Shown here piece by piece: positions 41,451 through 51,044 of a DNA stretch of 64,000 nucleotides. This stretch comes from Marinobacter oulmenensis (GTDB lineage Bacteria > Pseudomonadota > Gammaproteobacteria > Pseudomonadales > Oleiphilaceae). The position numbers were made by a program, and so were the translations under genes. The DNA lies in the NCBI RefSeq assembly GCF_014201735.1, contig NZ_JACHFE010000008.1, positions 62,001-126,000 of the forward strand, read 5' to 3'. How positions within the stretch are numbered: position 1 is the stretch's first letter; every line of letters begins with the position of its first letter. The notes beneath the pieces were generated by a model. That model saw only the letters and a list, made by a program, of their open reading frames with translations. It ran no database searches and was not told the origin of the DNA.

Positions 41451-41473
41451 TTGACAGGCGTCAAGCATGCTTG
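41451..41473 (+). promoter_or_regulatory. TTGACA box and 12-base palindrome before the DksA-like gene
   Basis: A consensus TTGACA (41451-41456) is followed by the perfect palindrome CAAGCATGCTTG (41462-41473) in what would be the promoter spacer. No good -10 is seen at 17 bases. The rest of this 255-base gap shows no gene. Confidence 0.4.
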
Positions 41474-41520
41474 CAGCATAAACACTATCGTATCGTGTTT
41501 TCAACAAATTGGAGAGCACC

Positions 41521-41841
41521 ATGGGTGATCGCAGATCCGAACTTGAAACCCTGAAAGCAGACCTGGAAGCGAGGCTTGAGCGTTACCATGCTCACCAGCA
41601 GCGTGAAGGTGGCCCGCTGGAGAAAGATTCCGAAGAACAGGCCGCACAGGTCGAAAATGATGAGGTTGTGGATTCACTGGAAAGCGAAACCCGGGCGGAA
41701 CTCTCCCAGATCGCACATGCCCTGACCCGGATCGAGGAAGGGGTGGGAGAGCAGTGCGAACGGTGCGGCGAGGATATCGACCCGCGCAGGCTTCAGGTCC
41801 TGCCCTACACAACGGTCTGCATCAACTGCGCTGACAGTTGA
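41521..41841 (+). CDS. TraR/DksA-type C4 zinc finger protein
   Basis: 106 residues: an N-terminal helical coiled-coil region and a C-terminal zinc finger with Cys79, Cys82, Cys100 and Cys103 (CxxC-x17-CxxC). It is shorter than DksA and lacks its full coiled-coil tip, resembling small DksA-like proteins that may contact RNA polymerase through the secondary channel. The start ATG follows GGAGAG; a TTG four codons upstream is in frame. It stands alone, convergent with the deacetylase gene. Confidence 0.85.
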   Translation: MGDRRSELETLKADLEARLERYHAHQQREGGPLEKDSEEQAAQVENDEVVDSLESETRAELSQIAHALTRIEEGVGEQCERCGEDIDPRRLQVLPYTTVCINCADS

Positions 41842-41866
41842 GCCGAAGCTGGAGCCCCGGTGACGC

Positions 41867-42892
41867 TCAGTCTTCCGGGGCTTCCAGGTTCAGCCACTGC
41901 TGGGACAGCCAGTAGTAGCTGCCCTGACCGGCCGGATGAGTACAGTTATACCGGAAACGCCGGCCGTCTATGGCCTGCGGTGCCTGTACGCGAACCACGC
42001 CGCCGTTGTTCTCAATCTCGATCCGGCCGAGTCCGGAAGCAAAACAGGTCAGCCGCGAGGGGCTCAGGGGATCACTGACCGGGAAGGTCAGAAGCGGCGG
42101 GTTCTGTTCCAGGACGCCGTCGGGTAGCTCGCTGGCTGCCACCGGGAAGGCCCGGCTCAGCAGCTTGTTCCTGAGACTGTCGATCTTGCCGTAGGCATTG
42201 GCCATGGGAAAGCGGGGCAGTCGGGTGTCACCGGAGGTCGGGCCGATTGCGCCCGAGTGCTGACCGAATCCCAGCCAGTCCCTTGCCGCCAGCCTGTTCT
42301 CCAGTGCTTTGTCATACTCGCCATAAGGGTAGGCAAAGAGTGGGAGAGCCTCGCCCAGCTGGCTTTCAATGGCCTGTTGCGCCGCGTCCAGACTGTGTTC
42401 GATACGTGCTTCCCAGTCGGATTCCGGCTCATTCGGGCGTTGCGCCAGGTGGTCGTGGTCTGTGCTGTGGTTACCGATCGTTGCCAGCCCGCTGGCTTTG
42501 ATCTCCTTCAGCTGGGACCAGTTCATGTATCCGTGACTGCCGACGGCGTCGGTATTGACGAATACGGTATAGGGCAACTGGCGTTCTTCGAGCAGAGGGG
42601 CCGCCTGGCGATACACGGACTCATAGGCGTCATCGAAAGTCAGGGCCACCTGGTTGGTTTCGCCGCCGTCACCGGCCATTGCCTGCCGAGTGCCTTCCAT
42701 GAGCGGGACGACCTCCAGTCCCAGTTCCCGGATCCTGTCCAGTTGAGCCTCGAACAGCTCTGGAGAAGTGCTGGTGGCGTTCGGGGTTGTGTCGTCCACA
42801 TGGTGATACTGCAGGACGACGAGGTCTGCCTGTGCCGAGGGAGCGGCAAGGCACAGGGTGAGCAGAAGTCGGTAGGCCAGGTTTCGTTGCAT
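41867..42892 (-). CDS. Polysaccharide deacetylase family protein, exported
   Basis: 341 residues with a signal peptide (MQRNLAYRLLLTLCLAAPSAQA). The NodB-type catalytic core shows LTFDDAYESVY (metal-binding Asp pair), HSTDHDHL and FAYPYGEY. A C-terminal half without known motif follows. It is expected to de-N-acetylate a surface or wall glycan in the periplasm; PgaB-like function is possible but not proven. I chose ATG 42892, which places the signal peptide at the start. A J-domain gene ends four bases upstream. Confidence 0.85.
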   Translation of the reverse strand: MQRNLAYRLLLTLCLAAPSAQADLVVLQYHHVDDTTPNATSTSPELFEAQLDRIRELGLEVVPLMEGTRQAMAGDGGETNQVALTFDDAYESVYRQAAPLLEERQLPYTVFVNTDAVGSHGYMNWSQLKEIKASGLATIGNHSTDHDHLAQRPNEPESDWEARIEHSLDAAQQAIESQLGEALPLFAYPYGEYDKALENRLAARDWLGFGQHSGAIGPTSGDTRLPRFPMANAYGKIDSLRNKLLSRAFPVAASELPDGVLEQNPPLLTFPVSDPLSPSRLTCFASGLGRIEIENNGGVVRVQAPQAIDGRRFRYNCTHPAGQGSYYWLSQQWLNLEAPED

Positions 42893-42896
42893 TCTG

Positions 42897-43577
42897 TTAT
42901 CCCTGAGAGTAATGAGCCTTGAGTACTGAAAAGGCATGATTGAGTTGCTGGATTTCTTCTGTGCTGCCACCCCTGTCGGGATGCGCCGTCATGACCCGGC
43001 GCCGGAACTGTTTCTTGACCGTAGCAAAGCTTGCCGGTGGCTGTTCAAAACCGAGGGTGCTGGCGGCCCTGTGGGTGGCCGTGTGGTCGGGGCGGTTCAT
43101 GGCCGAGCCTGACCAGAAGCTGTCCATCATGGTCTGGATGTCGTCGTTCGACATGAAATACTGATTCAGATCCAGATAGAAGGCGCGTAGCGGGTCTTCC
43201 TGGTCCGGCAGGGTCTGTCTGGGTTCTCCGGCCCGGGGAACAATGCCCAGGCGTAGCGGAGAAATAACCAGGCTTTCCCTGTCGGGAGACAGTTGTTCCC
43301 TGAGCCGGTAAAGGCTGTGGAAAAGCAGAAAATGCACCGGATAGAGCTGGTCCGGTTCCATGAAGTTCACGGTCCCGATCAGTTGCCATCGTTCGGACTG
43401 GAGGGCCCGGATCAGATCCAGTTCACTGATCCCGATGGGGCCTGCGATGCGCAGTTCATGCTCAACAGCGACCATGAGATGCTGAACCTGCTGTTCCAGC
43501 CAGTCCCACTGGTCCTGCTCGCTGTGCTGGAGGGGCGCCCCCTCCCGGGTAAGTGCCGGATCTGTCATGGACTCCAT
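42897..43577 (-). CDS. DnaJ-related protein with C-terminal J domain
   Basis: 226 residues. The N-terminal part (about 25-160) resembles the DnaJ-related N-domain, and the J domain is at the C-terminus (about 165-226) with the HPD motif in MTAHPDRGGS. Such proteins are presumed DnaK co-chaperones with unknown clients. The start is either of two ATGs (43577 or 43568). It may be co-transcribed with the deacetylase gene downstream. Confidence 0.85.
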   Translation of the reverse strand: MESMTDPALTREGAPLQHSEQDQWDWLEQQVQHLMVAVEHELRIAGPIGISELDLIRALQSERWQLIGTVNFMEPDQLYPVHFLLFHSLYRLREQLSPDRESLVISPLRLGIVPRAGEPRQTLPDQEDPLRAFYLDLNQYFMSNDDIQTMMDSFWSGSAMNRPDHTATHRAASTLGFEQPPASFATVKKQFRRRVMTAHPDRGGSTEEIQQLNHAFSVLKAHYSQG

Positions 43578-43642
43578 GGTATGTCAGCCGGCACCGCCTT
43601 GAAAGACCCGGATGTGGTCTGTCACTCGGCCTGATGGGTGCG

Positions 43643-43648
43643 TATAAT
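43643..43648 (+). promoter_or_regulatory. Consensus -10 box before ttcA
   Basis: A perfect TATAAT lies 46 bases before the ttcA start, with a weak TGTCAC 17 bases upstream. Confidence 0.5.
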
Positions 43649-43694
43649 GCCCGACCCAAAGCCACCACCCCTTGGCAGGAGATGATCCCGCACG

Positions 43695-44594
43695 ATGACA
43701 GCCCAGTCCGCACCGACACCGCAGTCTGAACAGGAGCGCAGCCAGAAGCAGGAACTGAACAAGCTTCAGAAACGCCTGCGCCGTGATGTCGGACAGGCGA
43801 TTGCCGACTTCTCGATGATCGAGGCAGGCGACAAGGTGATGTGCTGCCTGTCCGGTGGCAAGGACTCCTACGCCATGCTCGATATTCTGCTGAACCTGCA
43901 GAAAAGTGCGCCGGTGGATTTCGACGTGATTGCTGTCAACCTTGACCAGAAGCAGCCGGGGTTCCCGGAAGAGGTTCTGCCGGACTATCTCGATTCCATG
44001 GGGATCGAATATCACATCATCGAGAAAGATACCTACAGCATCGTCAAGGAAAAGGTGCCTGAGGGCAAAACCACCTGCGGTCTGTGTTCACGGCTGCGCC
44101 GTGGGATTCTCTATAATTTTGCCGAGGAACATGGCGTCACCAAGATCGCCCTGGGCCACCACCGGGACGACCTGCTGGAAACCCTGTTCCTCAACATGTT
44201 CTACGGCGGCAAGCTGAAATCCATGCCGCCGGTGCTGCACAGTGATGACGGCCGCAACACGGTTATCCGTCCGCTGGCGTACAGCCGGGAGAAAGACATT
44301 GCCCGCTATGCGGCATTGCGCGAGTTCCCGATCATTCCCTGCAATCTGTGTGGCTCCCAGGAAAACCTTCAGCGCCAGGTGATCAAGGACATGTTCCAGC
44401 AGTGGGACCGTGAGCATCCGGGCCGCCTGGAGACCATGTTCCGGGCCATGTGCAATGTCGAGCCCTCCCATCTGGCGGACCCCGATCTGTATGACTTTCG
44501 CGAAGGTAAACGCCTTGGCGGCAAGCGCCAGGCGGTCGTTCAGGACGCCGCTCCGGAACCGGAGTTCGGCAGGCTGGATGTTCTGAACCTCTGA
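43695..44594 (+). CDS. ttcA: tRNA 2-thiocytidine synthetase TtcA
   Basis: 299 residues that thiolate C32 of some tRNAs. The ATP-binding PP-loop SGGKDS and the cluster-associated CGLC are both present, with a third cysteine in IPCNLCGS. TtcA binds an oxygen-sensitive iron-sulfur cluster. It stands close to the cbb3 oxidase cluster but on the other strand, convergent with the next gene with a four-base gap. Confidence 0.96.
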   Translation: MTAQSAPTPQSEQERSQKQELNKLQKRLRRDVGQAIADFSMIEAGDKVMCCLSGGKDSYAMLDILLNLQKSAPVDFDVIAVNLDQKQPGFPEEVLPDYLDSMGIEYHIIEKDTYSIVKEKVPEGKTTCGLCSRLRRGILYNFAEEHGVTKIALGHHRDDLLETLFLNMFYGGKLKSMPPVLHSDDGRNTVIRPLAYSREKDIARYAALREFPIIPCNLCGSQENLQRQVIKDMFQQWDREHPGRLETMFRAMCNVEPSHLADPDLYDFREGKRLGGKRQAVVQDAAPEPEFGRLDVLNL

Positions 44595-44598
44595 CGGC

Positions 44599-45288
44599 TC
44601 AGAGCTGAACCAGCGCCTGGAAGGGCAGGGTCCAGAGACCGAAGGCAATCAGAAGGGCGCCGCTCAGTTTTCGGAATCCCTGATTGTTACGGATGTTCCG
44701 TATCCAGTTGGCGGCGTAGCCCGTGGTGAGCATGGACGGCAGCGTTCCCAATCCGAAAAACAGCATGGTCAGTGCGGCAGCCGGCACCGTGGGTTGCAGG
44801 GCAGCCCAACCCAGTGTGCTGTAGACCAGACCACAGGGTAGCCAGCCCCAGAGTGCACCCAGCGCCAGAGCCTGGCCGGCGTGATTGACCGGCAGCAGCC
44901 GTTTGCTCAGGGGGGACAGGCGGCGCCAGACCGGAGCCCCCAGCTTTTCAACAAAGCGGATGCCCTGCCACCATTGCCCCATCGACAGCCCCATGAAAAT
45001 CAGCAGTAAGCCCGCCAGCGTCATCATCACCAGGCCTGCCCATTGCCACTGTCCTGCGGCTCGGGTACTGAACAGGGCGATCAGGGTGGCAATCAGCGTG
45101 TAGCTGGCGATGCGTCCAAAGTTGAATCCCAGCAGCAAAAGCGTCTGACGCAGGCGGAAGCCCCGTCCCACCGGTAGCGTCATCGACAGGGAAGCACTGA
45201 TACCGCCGCACATGCCTAGGCAGTGGGCACTGCCGAGTAAGCCGATGACAAAGGCGCTGGAGTAACTCAGGTACAGTTCAGGTTGCAT
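44599..45288 (-). CDS. TauE/SafE-like (DsbD-2 family) membrane protein of the cco cluster
   Basis: 229 residues with about six membrane segments. Paired motifs GSAHCLGMCGG and WGWLPCGLVYS put conserved cysteines in membrane helices, as in CcdA/DsbD-type proteins. In related genomes this gene closes the cbb3 assembly cluster and is thought to take part in copper or thiol handling. It follows ccoS by eight bases on the minus strand, so it is probably co-transcribed. Confidence 0.85.
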   Translation of the reverse strand: MQPELYLSYSSAFVIGLLGSAHCLGMCGGISASLSMTLPVGRGFRLRQTLLLLGFNFGRIASYTLIATLIALFSTRAAGQWQWAGLVMMTLAGLLLIFMGLSMGQWWQGIRFVEKLGAPVWRRLSPLSKRLLPVNHAGQALALGALWGWLPCGLVYSTLGWAALQPTVPAAALTMLFFGLGTLPSMLTTGYAANWIRNIRNNQGFRKLSGALLIAFGLWTLPFQALVQL

Positions 45289-45296
45289 TCAGTTAG

Positions 45297-45545
45297 TTAC
45301 CCCTGAGCAGTCGGGGGCGTGCTGTCGTCGTCGGGGTCGCTGTTATCGGCCGTCTTGCCCGTATTTTCCGGGCCCTCAGTCCGGGCATCCTCCGGAATCA
45401 TATCCTTGTCATCGTCGTAGAGTATCCGGTGAGCGGGACCGTCGAGATCGTCGTATTGGCCGTTTTTGACCGCCCAGGAAAACAGGAGAATGCCCAGTGC
45501 CACCAGGATAAGCATCAGTGGAACCAGAATCATGACAATCTTCAT
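45297..45545 (-). CDS. ccoS: cbb3 oxidase maturation protein CcoS
   Basis: 82 residues with one N-terminal membrane helix (MILVPLMLILVALGILLFSW) and the CcoS pattern KNGQYDDLDGPAHRIL after it. CcoS is needed for cofactor insertion into CcoN. It lies 36 bases after ccoI. Confidence 0.93.
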   Translation of the reverse strand: MKIVMILVPLMLILVALGILLFSWAVKNGQYDDLDGPAHRILYDDDKDMIPEDARTEGPENTGKTADNSDPDDDSTPPTAQG

Positions 45546-45581
45546 GTGGGCCTCCCAAGAGGTGGTTGTGATTCTACGGTA

Positions 45582-48029
45582 TCAGGCTGTTTCTGTTGCG
45601 CCAACCGGGCTTGTTGCCGGCGCCTCGGAGCCGGGCTTTCCGCCCAGACGGAGGGCGTTGAGGACCACGATCAGTGAGCTGGCGGACATGCCGATAGCGG
45701 CCAGCCAGGGGGCGACGAGCCCGGCAGCCGCCAGGGGTAGGGCGCAGACATTGTAACCAAATGCCCAGACCATGTTCTGGCGGATAATGCGTCGCGTGCG
45801 CCGGCTGGTGTTGAGTGCTTCCACCAACTGATACAGCTGGCCGTTGAGCAGCACTGCATCAGCTTTCAACTGGGTCAGATCGGCCGCCGTGCCCATGGCG
45901 ACCGAGATACCGGCGCCAGCCATGGAGGGCAGGTCGTTCAGGCCGTCGCCAACCATCATGACCTGGCGCCCTTCGGAGCGCAGCTCTTCGAGCACTTCCA
46001 GTTTTCGCTCCGGTGAGGCTTCACCGATGGCACGGTCGATACCCAACTGCCGGGCAACCTGCTGAACATGCCCCGAACGGTCACCGCTGAGCAGTAGGGT
46101 CTGTATGCCAAGTGCCTGCAGAGCCCTGATGGCTTTGGCTGCGTCCTCGCGGACCTGATCATCCAGCTGGAAGCGGGCCAGCCACTCCTGCTCGGTAGCC
46201 AGCCAGATTTCCATACCGGAAACCGCCTCGGCGGCTGGCGCGGGTGCGGACGTCCGGGATTCGACGAAAGCCCGGTGACCGATAAACACAGCCTGGTTGT
46301 CGTAGACCCCGGACAGCCCCCCGCCAAGATGGTTTTCGACGCTGGAAACAGCGACCGATGGGAGGTCATGGAAAACCCTGGCAATGGGGTGTTCGGAATG
46401 TTTTTCCAGGCCGGCTGCAATCTTCAGACAGGTGTCGCCGTCCAGAATGCCGGTAGCGGACTGACCGGTCAGACTCAGCTCACCCCGGGTCAGGGTGCCG
46501 GTCTTGTCGAAGACCACGGTATCAATTGTGTTCATGGACTCCAGGGTGTGCCCCCGGGTCGGCAGGAAACCCAGACGGCGCAAACGGACGGTTGCGGAGG
46601 TGATTGCTGTGGGCGTGGCCAGCGACAGCGCGCAGGGGCAGGTGACCACCAGTACCGACAGGGTAATGTCGAAGGCATTCTCAGCTCCGGCCAGCCACCA
46701 GCCCAGCCAGACAACCGGAGCCAGGAGCAGTACGCGGCCCACAAACTTGCCGGCAATCCGGTCCGCCATGCGTGCAACCGGCGGTTTTTCTGACTGGACG
46801 CGATCCAGTACTCGCAGGATGCCGGATAGACGGGTTTGGGCGCCGGCACGAACAACCCGGACATCCAGGGGATTCTCTCCGTTGACGCTACCGGCATGAA
46901 CCGCATCGCCCGGCTGTCGGGTTTCAGGCAGGTATTCACCGGTGAGTGCGGCTTCGTTCAGGGTGGATGTGCCTGAGACAATGTCGCCATCCACCGGTAG
47001 GGTCTCACCGGGGCGAACCCGGATGATATCGCCGGGAGTCACCTGATGAACCGGGACTATGTCCGCTTCGCCGTTGCGTACCAGTGCTGCCACGGCAGGC
47101 TGAAATCCGGCCAGGGCGTTACCGGTGAGGCCGGCGCGATACCGGGCCTGGACCTCGACATAGCGCCCCAACAACAGGAAGAAGGTGAACATGCACACCG
47201 ATTCAAAGTAGACCTCGTCGCCACCGACAATGGTGACCCAGGCGCTGGCCCCGTAAGCCAGTCCGATGGCGATGGCCACCGGCACGTCCATGGTCAGGTG
47301 TCGGGAGGCAATATCGCGGCGGGCATTGCGGAAAAACGGCCGGGCACTGTAGAGAACCACGGGCGTGGCAACCAGAAGACTGAACCAGCGGAAAAAGTTG
47401 ATGAAGTCCGCTGACAGGTCATTGATCAGTTCAAAATAGAGCGGGAACGCGAGCATCATGCTCTGGAACGATCCGATGCCGGCCACCGCCAGGCGAATGA
47501 GCATGGAGCGGTGTTCGGCTTTCAGTTCTTTCTCCGCTTCATCAGCCTGGTAGGGGCGAGCGGTGTAGCCGAGTTCATGAATGGCTATCAGCAGATCGCT
47601 GAGGTTGGCCTGATCCTTCGCCCAGACCAGGCGTGCCCTTTGTGTGGTGTGATTGACAGTGAAACTGAGAACACCGGACTGCTTTTTCATGTGGTTTTCA
47701 AGCAGCCAGATGCAGGCAGCGCAGGTGATGCCGCCGATCAGTAGCTGGGCTTCCTGGCCGGCTTTGACCGGGGAGACAAAAGCCTGCTGGACCAGGGGGT
47801 GGTCCAGCTCGCGCAGGCGCTCCAGTTCACCACGGGTCAACTCCCGTGGTGTGACAGCGTTTTCCGTGCGGAAATCGTAAAAACCGGTCAGACCTTCCTG
47901 GTGGATGGTCTGACACACGGCCTTGCAGCCTTCGCAGCAGAAATATCTCTGGTGTCCTTCCAGTTCCAGGGTGATGGCGGGTTCACCATCCGCTGGCTCC
48001 CCGCAGTGGAAGCATTCCAGAGCACTCAC
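45582..48029 (-). CDS. ccoI: Copper-transporting P-type ATPase CcoI
   Basis: 815 residues exporting copper to the periplasm for cbb3 assembly. An N-terminal cysteine-rich domain (CFHCGEPADGE; YFCCEGCKAVC) precedes the metal-binding GITCAACIW. The membrane CPC motif (CPCALSLATP), phosphorylation site DKTGTLT and hinge GDGLNDLPSMAGAG follow. Its start overlaps ccoH by four bases. Confidence 0.95.
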   Translation of the reverse strand: MSALECFHCGEPADGEPAITLELEGHQRYFCCEGCKAVCQTIHQEGLTGFYDFRTENAVTPRELTRGELERLRELDHPLVQQAFVSPVKAGQEAQLLIGGITCAACIWLLENHMKKQSGVLSFTVNHTTQRARLVWAKDQANLSDLLIAIHELGYTARPYQADEAEKELKAEHRSMLIRLAVAGIGSFQSMMLAFPLYFELINDLSADFINFFRWFSLLVATPVVLYSARPFFRNARRDIASRHLTMDVPVAIAIGLAYGASAWVTIVGGDEVYFESVCMFTFFLLLGRYVEVQARYRAGLTGNALAGFQPAVAALVRNGEADIVPVHQVTPGDIIRVRPGETLPVDGDIVSGTSTLNEAALTGEYLPETRQPGDAVHAGSVNGENPLDVRVVRAGAQTRLSGILRVLDRVQSEKPPVARMADRIAGKFVGRVLLLAPVVWLGWWLAGAENAFDITLSVLVVTCPCALSLATPTAITSATVRLRRLGFLPTRGHTLESMNTIDTVVFDKTGTLTRGELSLTGQSATGILDGDTCLKIAAGLEKHSEHPIARVFHDLPSVAVSSVENHLGGGLSGVYDNQAVFIGHRAFVESRTSAPAPAAEAVSGMEIWLATEQEWLARFQLDDQVREDAAKAIRALQALGIQTLLLSGDRSGHVQQVARQLGIDRAIGEASPERKLEVLEELRSEGRQVMMVGDGLNDLPSMAGAGISVAMGTAADLTQLKADAVLLNGQLYQLVEALNTSRRTRRIIRQNMVWAFGYNVCALPLAAAGLVAPWLAAIGMSASSLIVVLNALRLGGKPGSEAPATSPVGATETA

Positions 48030-48541
48030 CCTTTTGCTGGTTTTCGGGCCTGCATGATCAACCCGTCTTCTGCGGGAAGCCGGATTTCACCGGTTACCCG
48101 CCACTTGTTATCCGGGCCGCGCAACTCGTAATACCACCGGCCTTCTACCTGCTTGAGCATCTGCCCGCTGTACTCGCCATCGCCCAGGCTGCGCATCTGG
48201 ATGGTCTGATCGCGGTCTGCGAGGGTCGGGTGGAACAGGTTGAGAATCAGGTAGTCGTAGTCGACCTGATCGTCATTGGCTGACAATGCCAGGGAGACGT
48301 CCCTGCCTTCGAAGTCGGTCCGGGCTTCAATGCCACGGTCATAGGCCAACTGGTCGCGGGCAATCTCGAGGTTAATGGAAATCCCCTCCTTGGAATAGTC
48401 GTCAGTGACCAGCGTGTCTTCGACGTTGCTGGCCACGATGATCATAAAGATCCCCCAGGCGATGGTGATCAAAGGGAATGACACCAGAAACCAGAACCAG
48501 AACTGGCGATACCAGGGGGCGACTGCCGTACTTTCACTCAT
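48026..48541 (-). CDS. ccoH: cbb3 oxidase assembly protein CcoH (FixH)
   Basis: 171 residues with one N-terminal membrane helix (about 10-32) and a periplasmic domain of the FixH family. The product stabilises the assembling oxidase. It overlaps ccoI by four bases and lies 47 bases after ccoG. Confidence 0.92.
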   Translation of the reverse strand: MSESTAVAPWYRQFWFWFLVSFPLITIAWGIFMIIVASNVEDTLVTDDYSKEGISINLEIARDQLAYDRGIEARTDFEGRDVSLALSANDDQVDYDYLILNLFHPTLADRDQTIQMRSLGDGEYSGQMLKQVEGRWYYELRGPDNKWRVTGEIRLPAEDGLIMQARKPAKG

Positions 48542-48588
48542 TGCTGTCTTGTCTCGGATAAAGAAATTTGGCCCGACGGTGACGGACG

Positions 48589-50022
48589 TTAACGCGGCCT
48601 TGGACCAACAAATCGGCTTTCAGTTTCCAGGCTGATGGATGTATCCGTGGTGGATTCAGCATGGAAGATGATCTGATTGTTGGTGTCAGGCAGCGCTGCT
48701 GGCGCTACATCCACCACCGTTGGCAGCGAGCGGTTCTCGCCACTGCTGACGGTGACCGTGGTATCGGTCAGGATGCGCATGCCATCCAGGCCTTCTACAG
48801 ACAGTTCAAACGTCTGCGGCACTTCCGACATGTTCTGAATCTTCAGGGTATAGGTGTTTTCGACCCGTCCCTCGCCATTGAAGCTGAACAGAGCACCCCG
48901 GTCCCTGATGGAATCCAGTTGGGCCGGTACCCGGTTGGCGACATTATAAACCACTGCACCGATCATCAGGGTGAGCACAAGTCCGTAGCCGAAGGTCCTC
49001 GGACGAAGCAGTTTGGAGGTTTTGCCCTCGAGCTCATTTTCGGTGGTGTAACGGATAAGCCCTTTGGGATAGTTCATCTTCTCCATGATCTCGTCACAGG
49101 CGTCGATGCACAGGGCGCAGCCGATGCACTCGTACTGCAGACCGTCGCGGATGTCGATGCCGGTCGGGCAGACCTGGACACACTGGCCGCAATCGATGCA
49201 GTCACCAAGCCCCACCTCTTCGGGATCCACACCTTTCTTGCGCTTGCCCCGGGGTTCGCCCCGGTTCGGATCGTAGGACACCACCCGGGTGTTGGGGTCG
49301 AACATGACGGACTGGAAGCGGGCGTACGGGCACATGTACAGGCAGACCTGCTCGCGCATCCAGCCCGCATTGAGATAGGTGGCCACGGTAAAGAAGCCAA
49401 CCCAGAAATAGGACCAGCCATTGGCGTTGAGCGTGAACAGGTCAACGATCAGTTCCCGGATCGGGTAGAAGTAGCCGACGAAGGTGAGGCCGGTGGCAAG
49501 GGCCACGAACAGCCAGAGTGCGTGTTTGATCGACTTCTTGGTGATTTTTTCTCTCGAATTCGGAGCCTTGTCGAGCTTCATGCGCTTGTTGCGGCTGCCC
49601 TCGACCTTTTCCTCAATCCACATGAAAACAAAGGTCCAGACCGTCTGGGGGCAGGTGTAGCCACACCAGACCCGACCGAACAGGGTGGTTACGAAGAACA
49701 GGCCGAAGGCCGAAATAATCAGCATCCCCGAGAGCAGGAAGAAGTCTTTCGGGAAGAAGGTCATGCCGTACAGGTGGAATTCCCGGGCCGGCAGGTCAAA
49801 GTGGATCAGCGGCTGACCGTCGAGGGTCAGCCAGACAAACAGGAAGTACATGCCCATGAGCATGGTCAGGCTGACATTCCGGATCCTCTGGAAAAAGCCT
49901 TTTATCTCTTTGACATAGATCTTCTGCCGGCTTGCGTACAGATCGACAGTTTCAGACTTTTTCTTTTTATTGGAGGAATCGGAAGAGGGGTCAACCTGCT
50001 TGACCGGAATCTCATTGCTCAT
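48589..50022 (-). CDS. ccoG: cbb3 oxidase accessory protein CcoG (FixG)
   Basis: 477 residues with several membrane helices and two ferredoxin-type [4Fe-4S] motifs (CIDCGQCVQVCP and CIGCALCIDACDE). CcoG is reported as a cupric reductase supporting copper delivery to CcoN. The C-terminal periplasmic domain is Ig-like. The start has GGGAGG upstream. A gap of 131 bases with two stem-loops separates it from ccoP. Confidence 0.95.
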   Translation of the reverse strand: MSNEIPVKQVDPSSDSSNKKKKSETVDLYASRQKIYVKEIKGFFQRIRNVSLTMLMGMYFLFVWLTLDGQPLIHFDLPAREFHLYGMTFFPKDFFLLSGMLIISAFGLFFVTTLFGRVWCGYTCPQTVWTFVFMWIEEKVEGSRNKRMKLDKAPNSREKITKKSIKHALWLFVALATGLTFVGYFYPIRELIVDLFTLNANGWSYFWVGFFTVATYLNAGWMREQVCLYMCPYARFQSVMFDPNTRVVSYDPNRGEPRGKRKKGVDPEEVGLGDCIDCGQCVQVCPTGIDIRDGLQYECIGCALCIDACDEIMEKMNYPKGLIRYTTENELEGKTSKLLRPRTFGYGLVLTLMIGAVVYNVANRVPAQLDSIRDRGALFSFNGEGRVENTYTLKIQNMSEVPQTFELSVEGLDGMRILTDTTVTVSSGENRSLPTVVDVAPAALPDTNNQIIFHAESTTDTSISLETESRFVGPRPR

Positions 50023-50078
50023 GGGTACCTCCCGTGGAGTGTGTAATACAGGGAGCGGGCCTCGGTGGGTCTGCTGAT

Positions 50079-50144
50079 CTTCTCAAGCCTGTACCCGCAG
50101 GCGCAGATACAGGGTTGAGAAGACCTGGCCGGGTTGCCCCGGCC
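50079..50144 (-). promoter_or_regulatory. Two strong stem-loops between ccoP and ccoG
   Basis: In transcript order, GGCCGGG-GCAA-CCCGGCC (50144-50127) lies just after ccoP. A 15-base stem with one mismatch follows, CTTCTCAACCCTGTA / TACAGGCTTGAGAAG (50122-50108 and 50093-50079), around a 14-base loop. Neither has a T-run, so a processing or stability role fits better than termination. Confidence 0.6.
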
Positions 50145-50153
50145 GGGTCTGAT

Positions 50154-51044
50154 TCAGTTCGAAAGGCTGTAGACGTAAGCCGAGAGAATCTGAATCTGGT
50201 CGTCGGACAGACGACCTTCTTGAGCGGGCATTTCGTTCTGACGACCGTTAACCACGGTTTCCTTGATCCACTCGTAAGTGGAACCGTAGAGCCAGGTGTT
50301 GTCGGTCAGGTTGGGCGCGCCCATGGCAGTGTTACCCTTGGCGTCCGGGCCGTGACAGGCCACACATGCCTGGGCAAAGACCTGAGCACCCGCCTCGGCG
50401 GCCTCTTCGTCCTGCGCGCGACCACTGAAGCTCAGAACGTAGTTGACTACCTGGTCAACCTGCTCGTTGGTCATGTTGGGCATAACGCCTTTCGGAGTCA
50501 TGTTACCCATCCGACCATTGGTAATGGTCTGATGGATCTGATCCGGGCTGCCGCCATACAGCCAGTCATCGTCGGTCAGGTTGGGGAAACCGACCTGGCC
50601 GCGGGCTGCAGAGCCGTGACATACGGCACAGTTGTTGGCAAACAGGCGCTGGCCGATTTTCATGGCGTCCTGATTCTGGGCCAGTTCAGGAATTGGGGTG
50701 CTGCCGTACTGGGCGTAGATCGGCCCGTACTTGGCTTCCGCTTCCTGGACTTCTGCTTCCCACTGGCCGTGGGAGGTCCAGCCGAGCAGCCCCTTGTAGT
50801 TGCCCAGGCCCGGGTACAGTGCCAGGTAGCCCAGGGCAAACACACAAGTGGCGGCGAACAGATAGAACCACCATTTCGGCAGAGGGTTATCGTATTCCTC
50901 GATCCCATCGAAGGAATGGCCCATAGTGCGGTCGGTTTCGGTATCGGTTGTCTGGTTCTTGCGGGTTGACCAAAGCAGCCACCAGCAGCCAAACACGGTA
51001 CCGAGCACGATCACACTGATCCAGATGCTCCAGAAGGTACTCAT
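50154..51044 (-). CDS. ccoP: cbb3 oxidase subunit CcoP, dihaem cytochrome c
   Basis: 296 residues. Two N-terminal membrane helices (about residues 4-25 and 58-80) are followed by two cytochrome c domains with haem motifs CAVCH and CVACH. CcoP passes electrons from soluble cytochromes to CcoO/CcoN. It overlaps ccoQ by four bases. Confidence 0.96.
   Translation of the reverse strand: MSTFWSIWISVIVLGTVFGCWWLLWSTRKNQTTDTETDRTMGHSFDGIEEYDNPLPKWWFYLFAATCVFALGYLALYPGLGNYKGLLGWTSHGQWEAEVQEAEAKYGPIYAQYGSTPIPELAQNQDAMKIGQRLFANNCAVCHGSAARGQVGFPNLTDDDWLYGGSPDQIHQTITNGRMGNMTPKGVMPNMTNEQVDQVVNYVLSFSGRAQDEEAAEAGAQVFAQACVACHGPDAKGNTAMGAPNLTDNTWLYGSTYEWIKETVVNGRQNEMPAQEGRLSDDQIQILSAYVYSLSN

Noticed and set aside
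41854..41881. Terminator between the DksA-like gene and the deacetylase gene
   Set aside because: GCCCCGG and CCGGGGC can pair, but the arm lies within the coding end of the deacetylase and no T-run follows.
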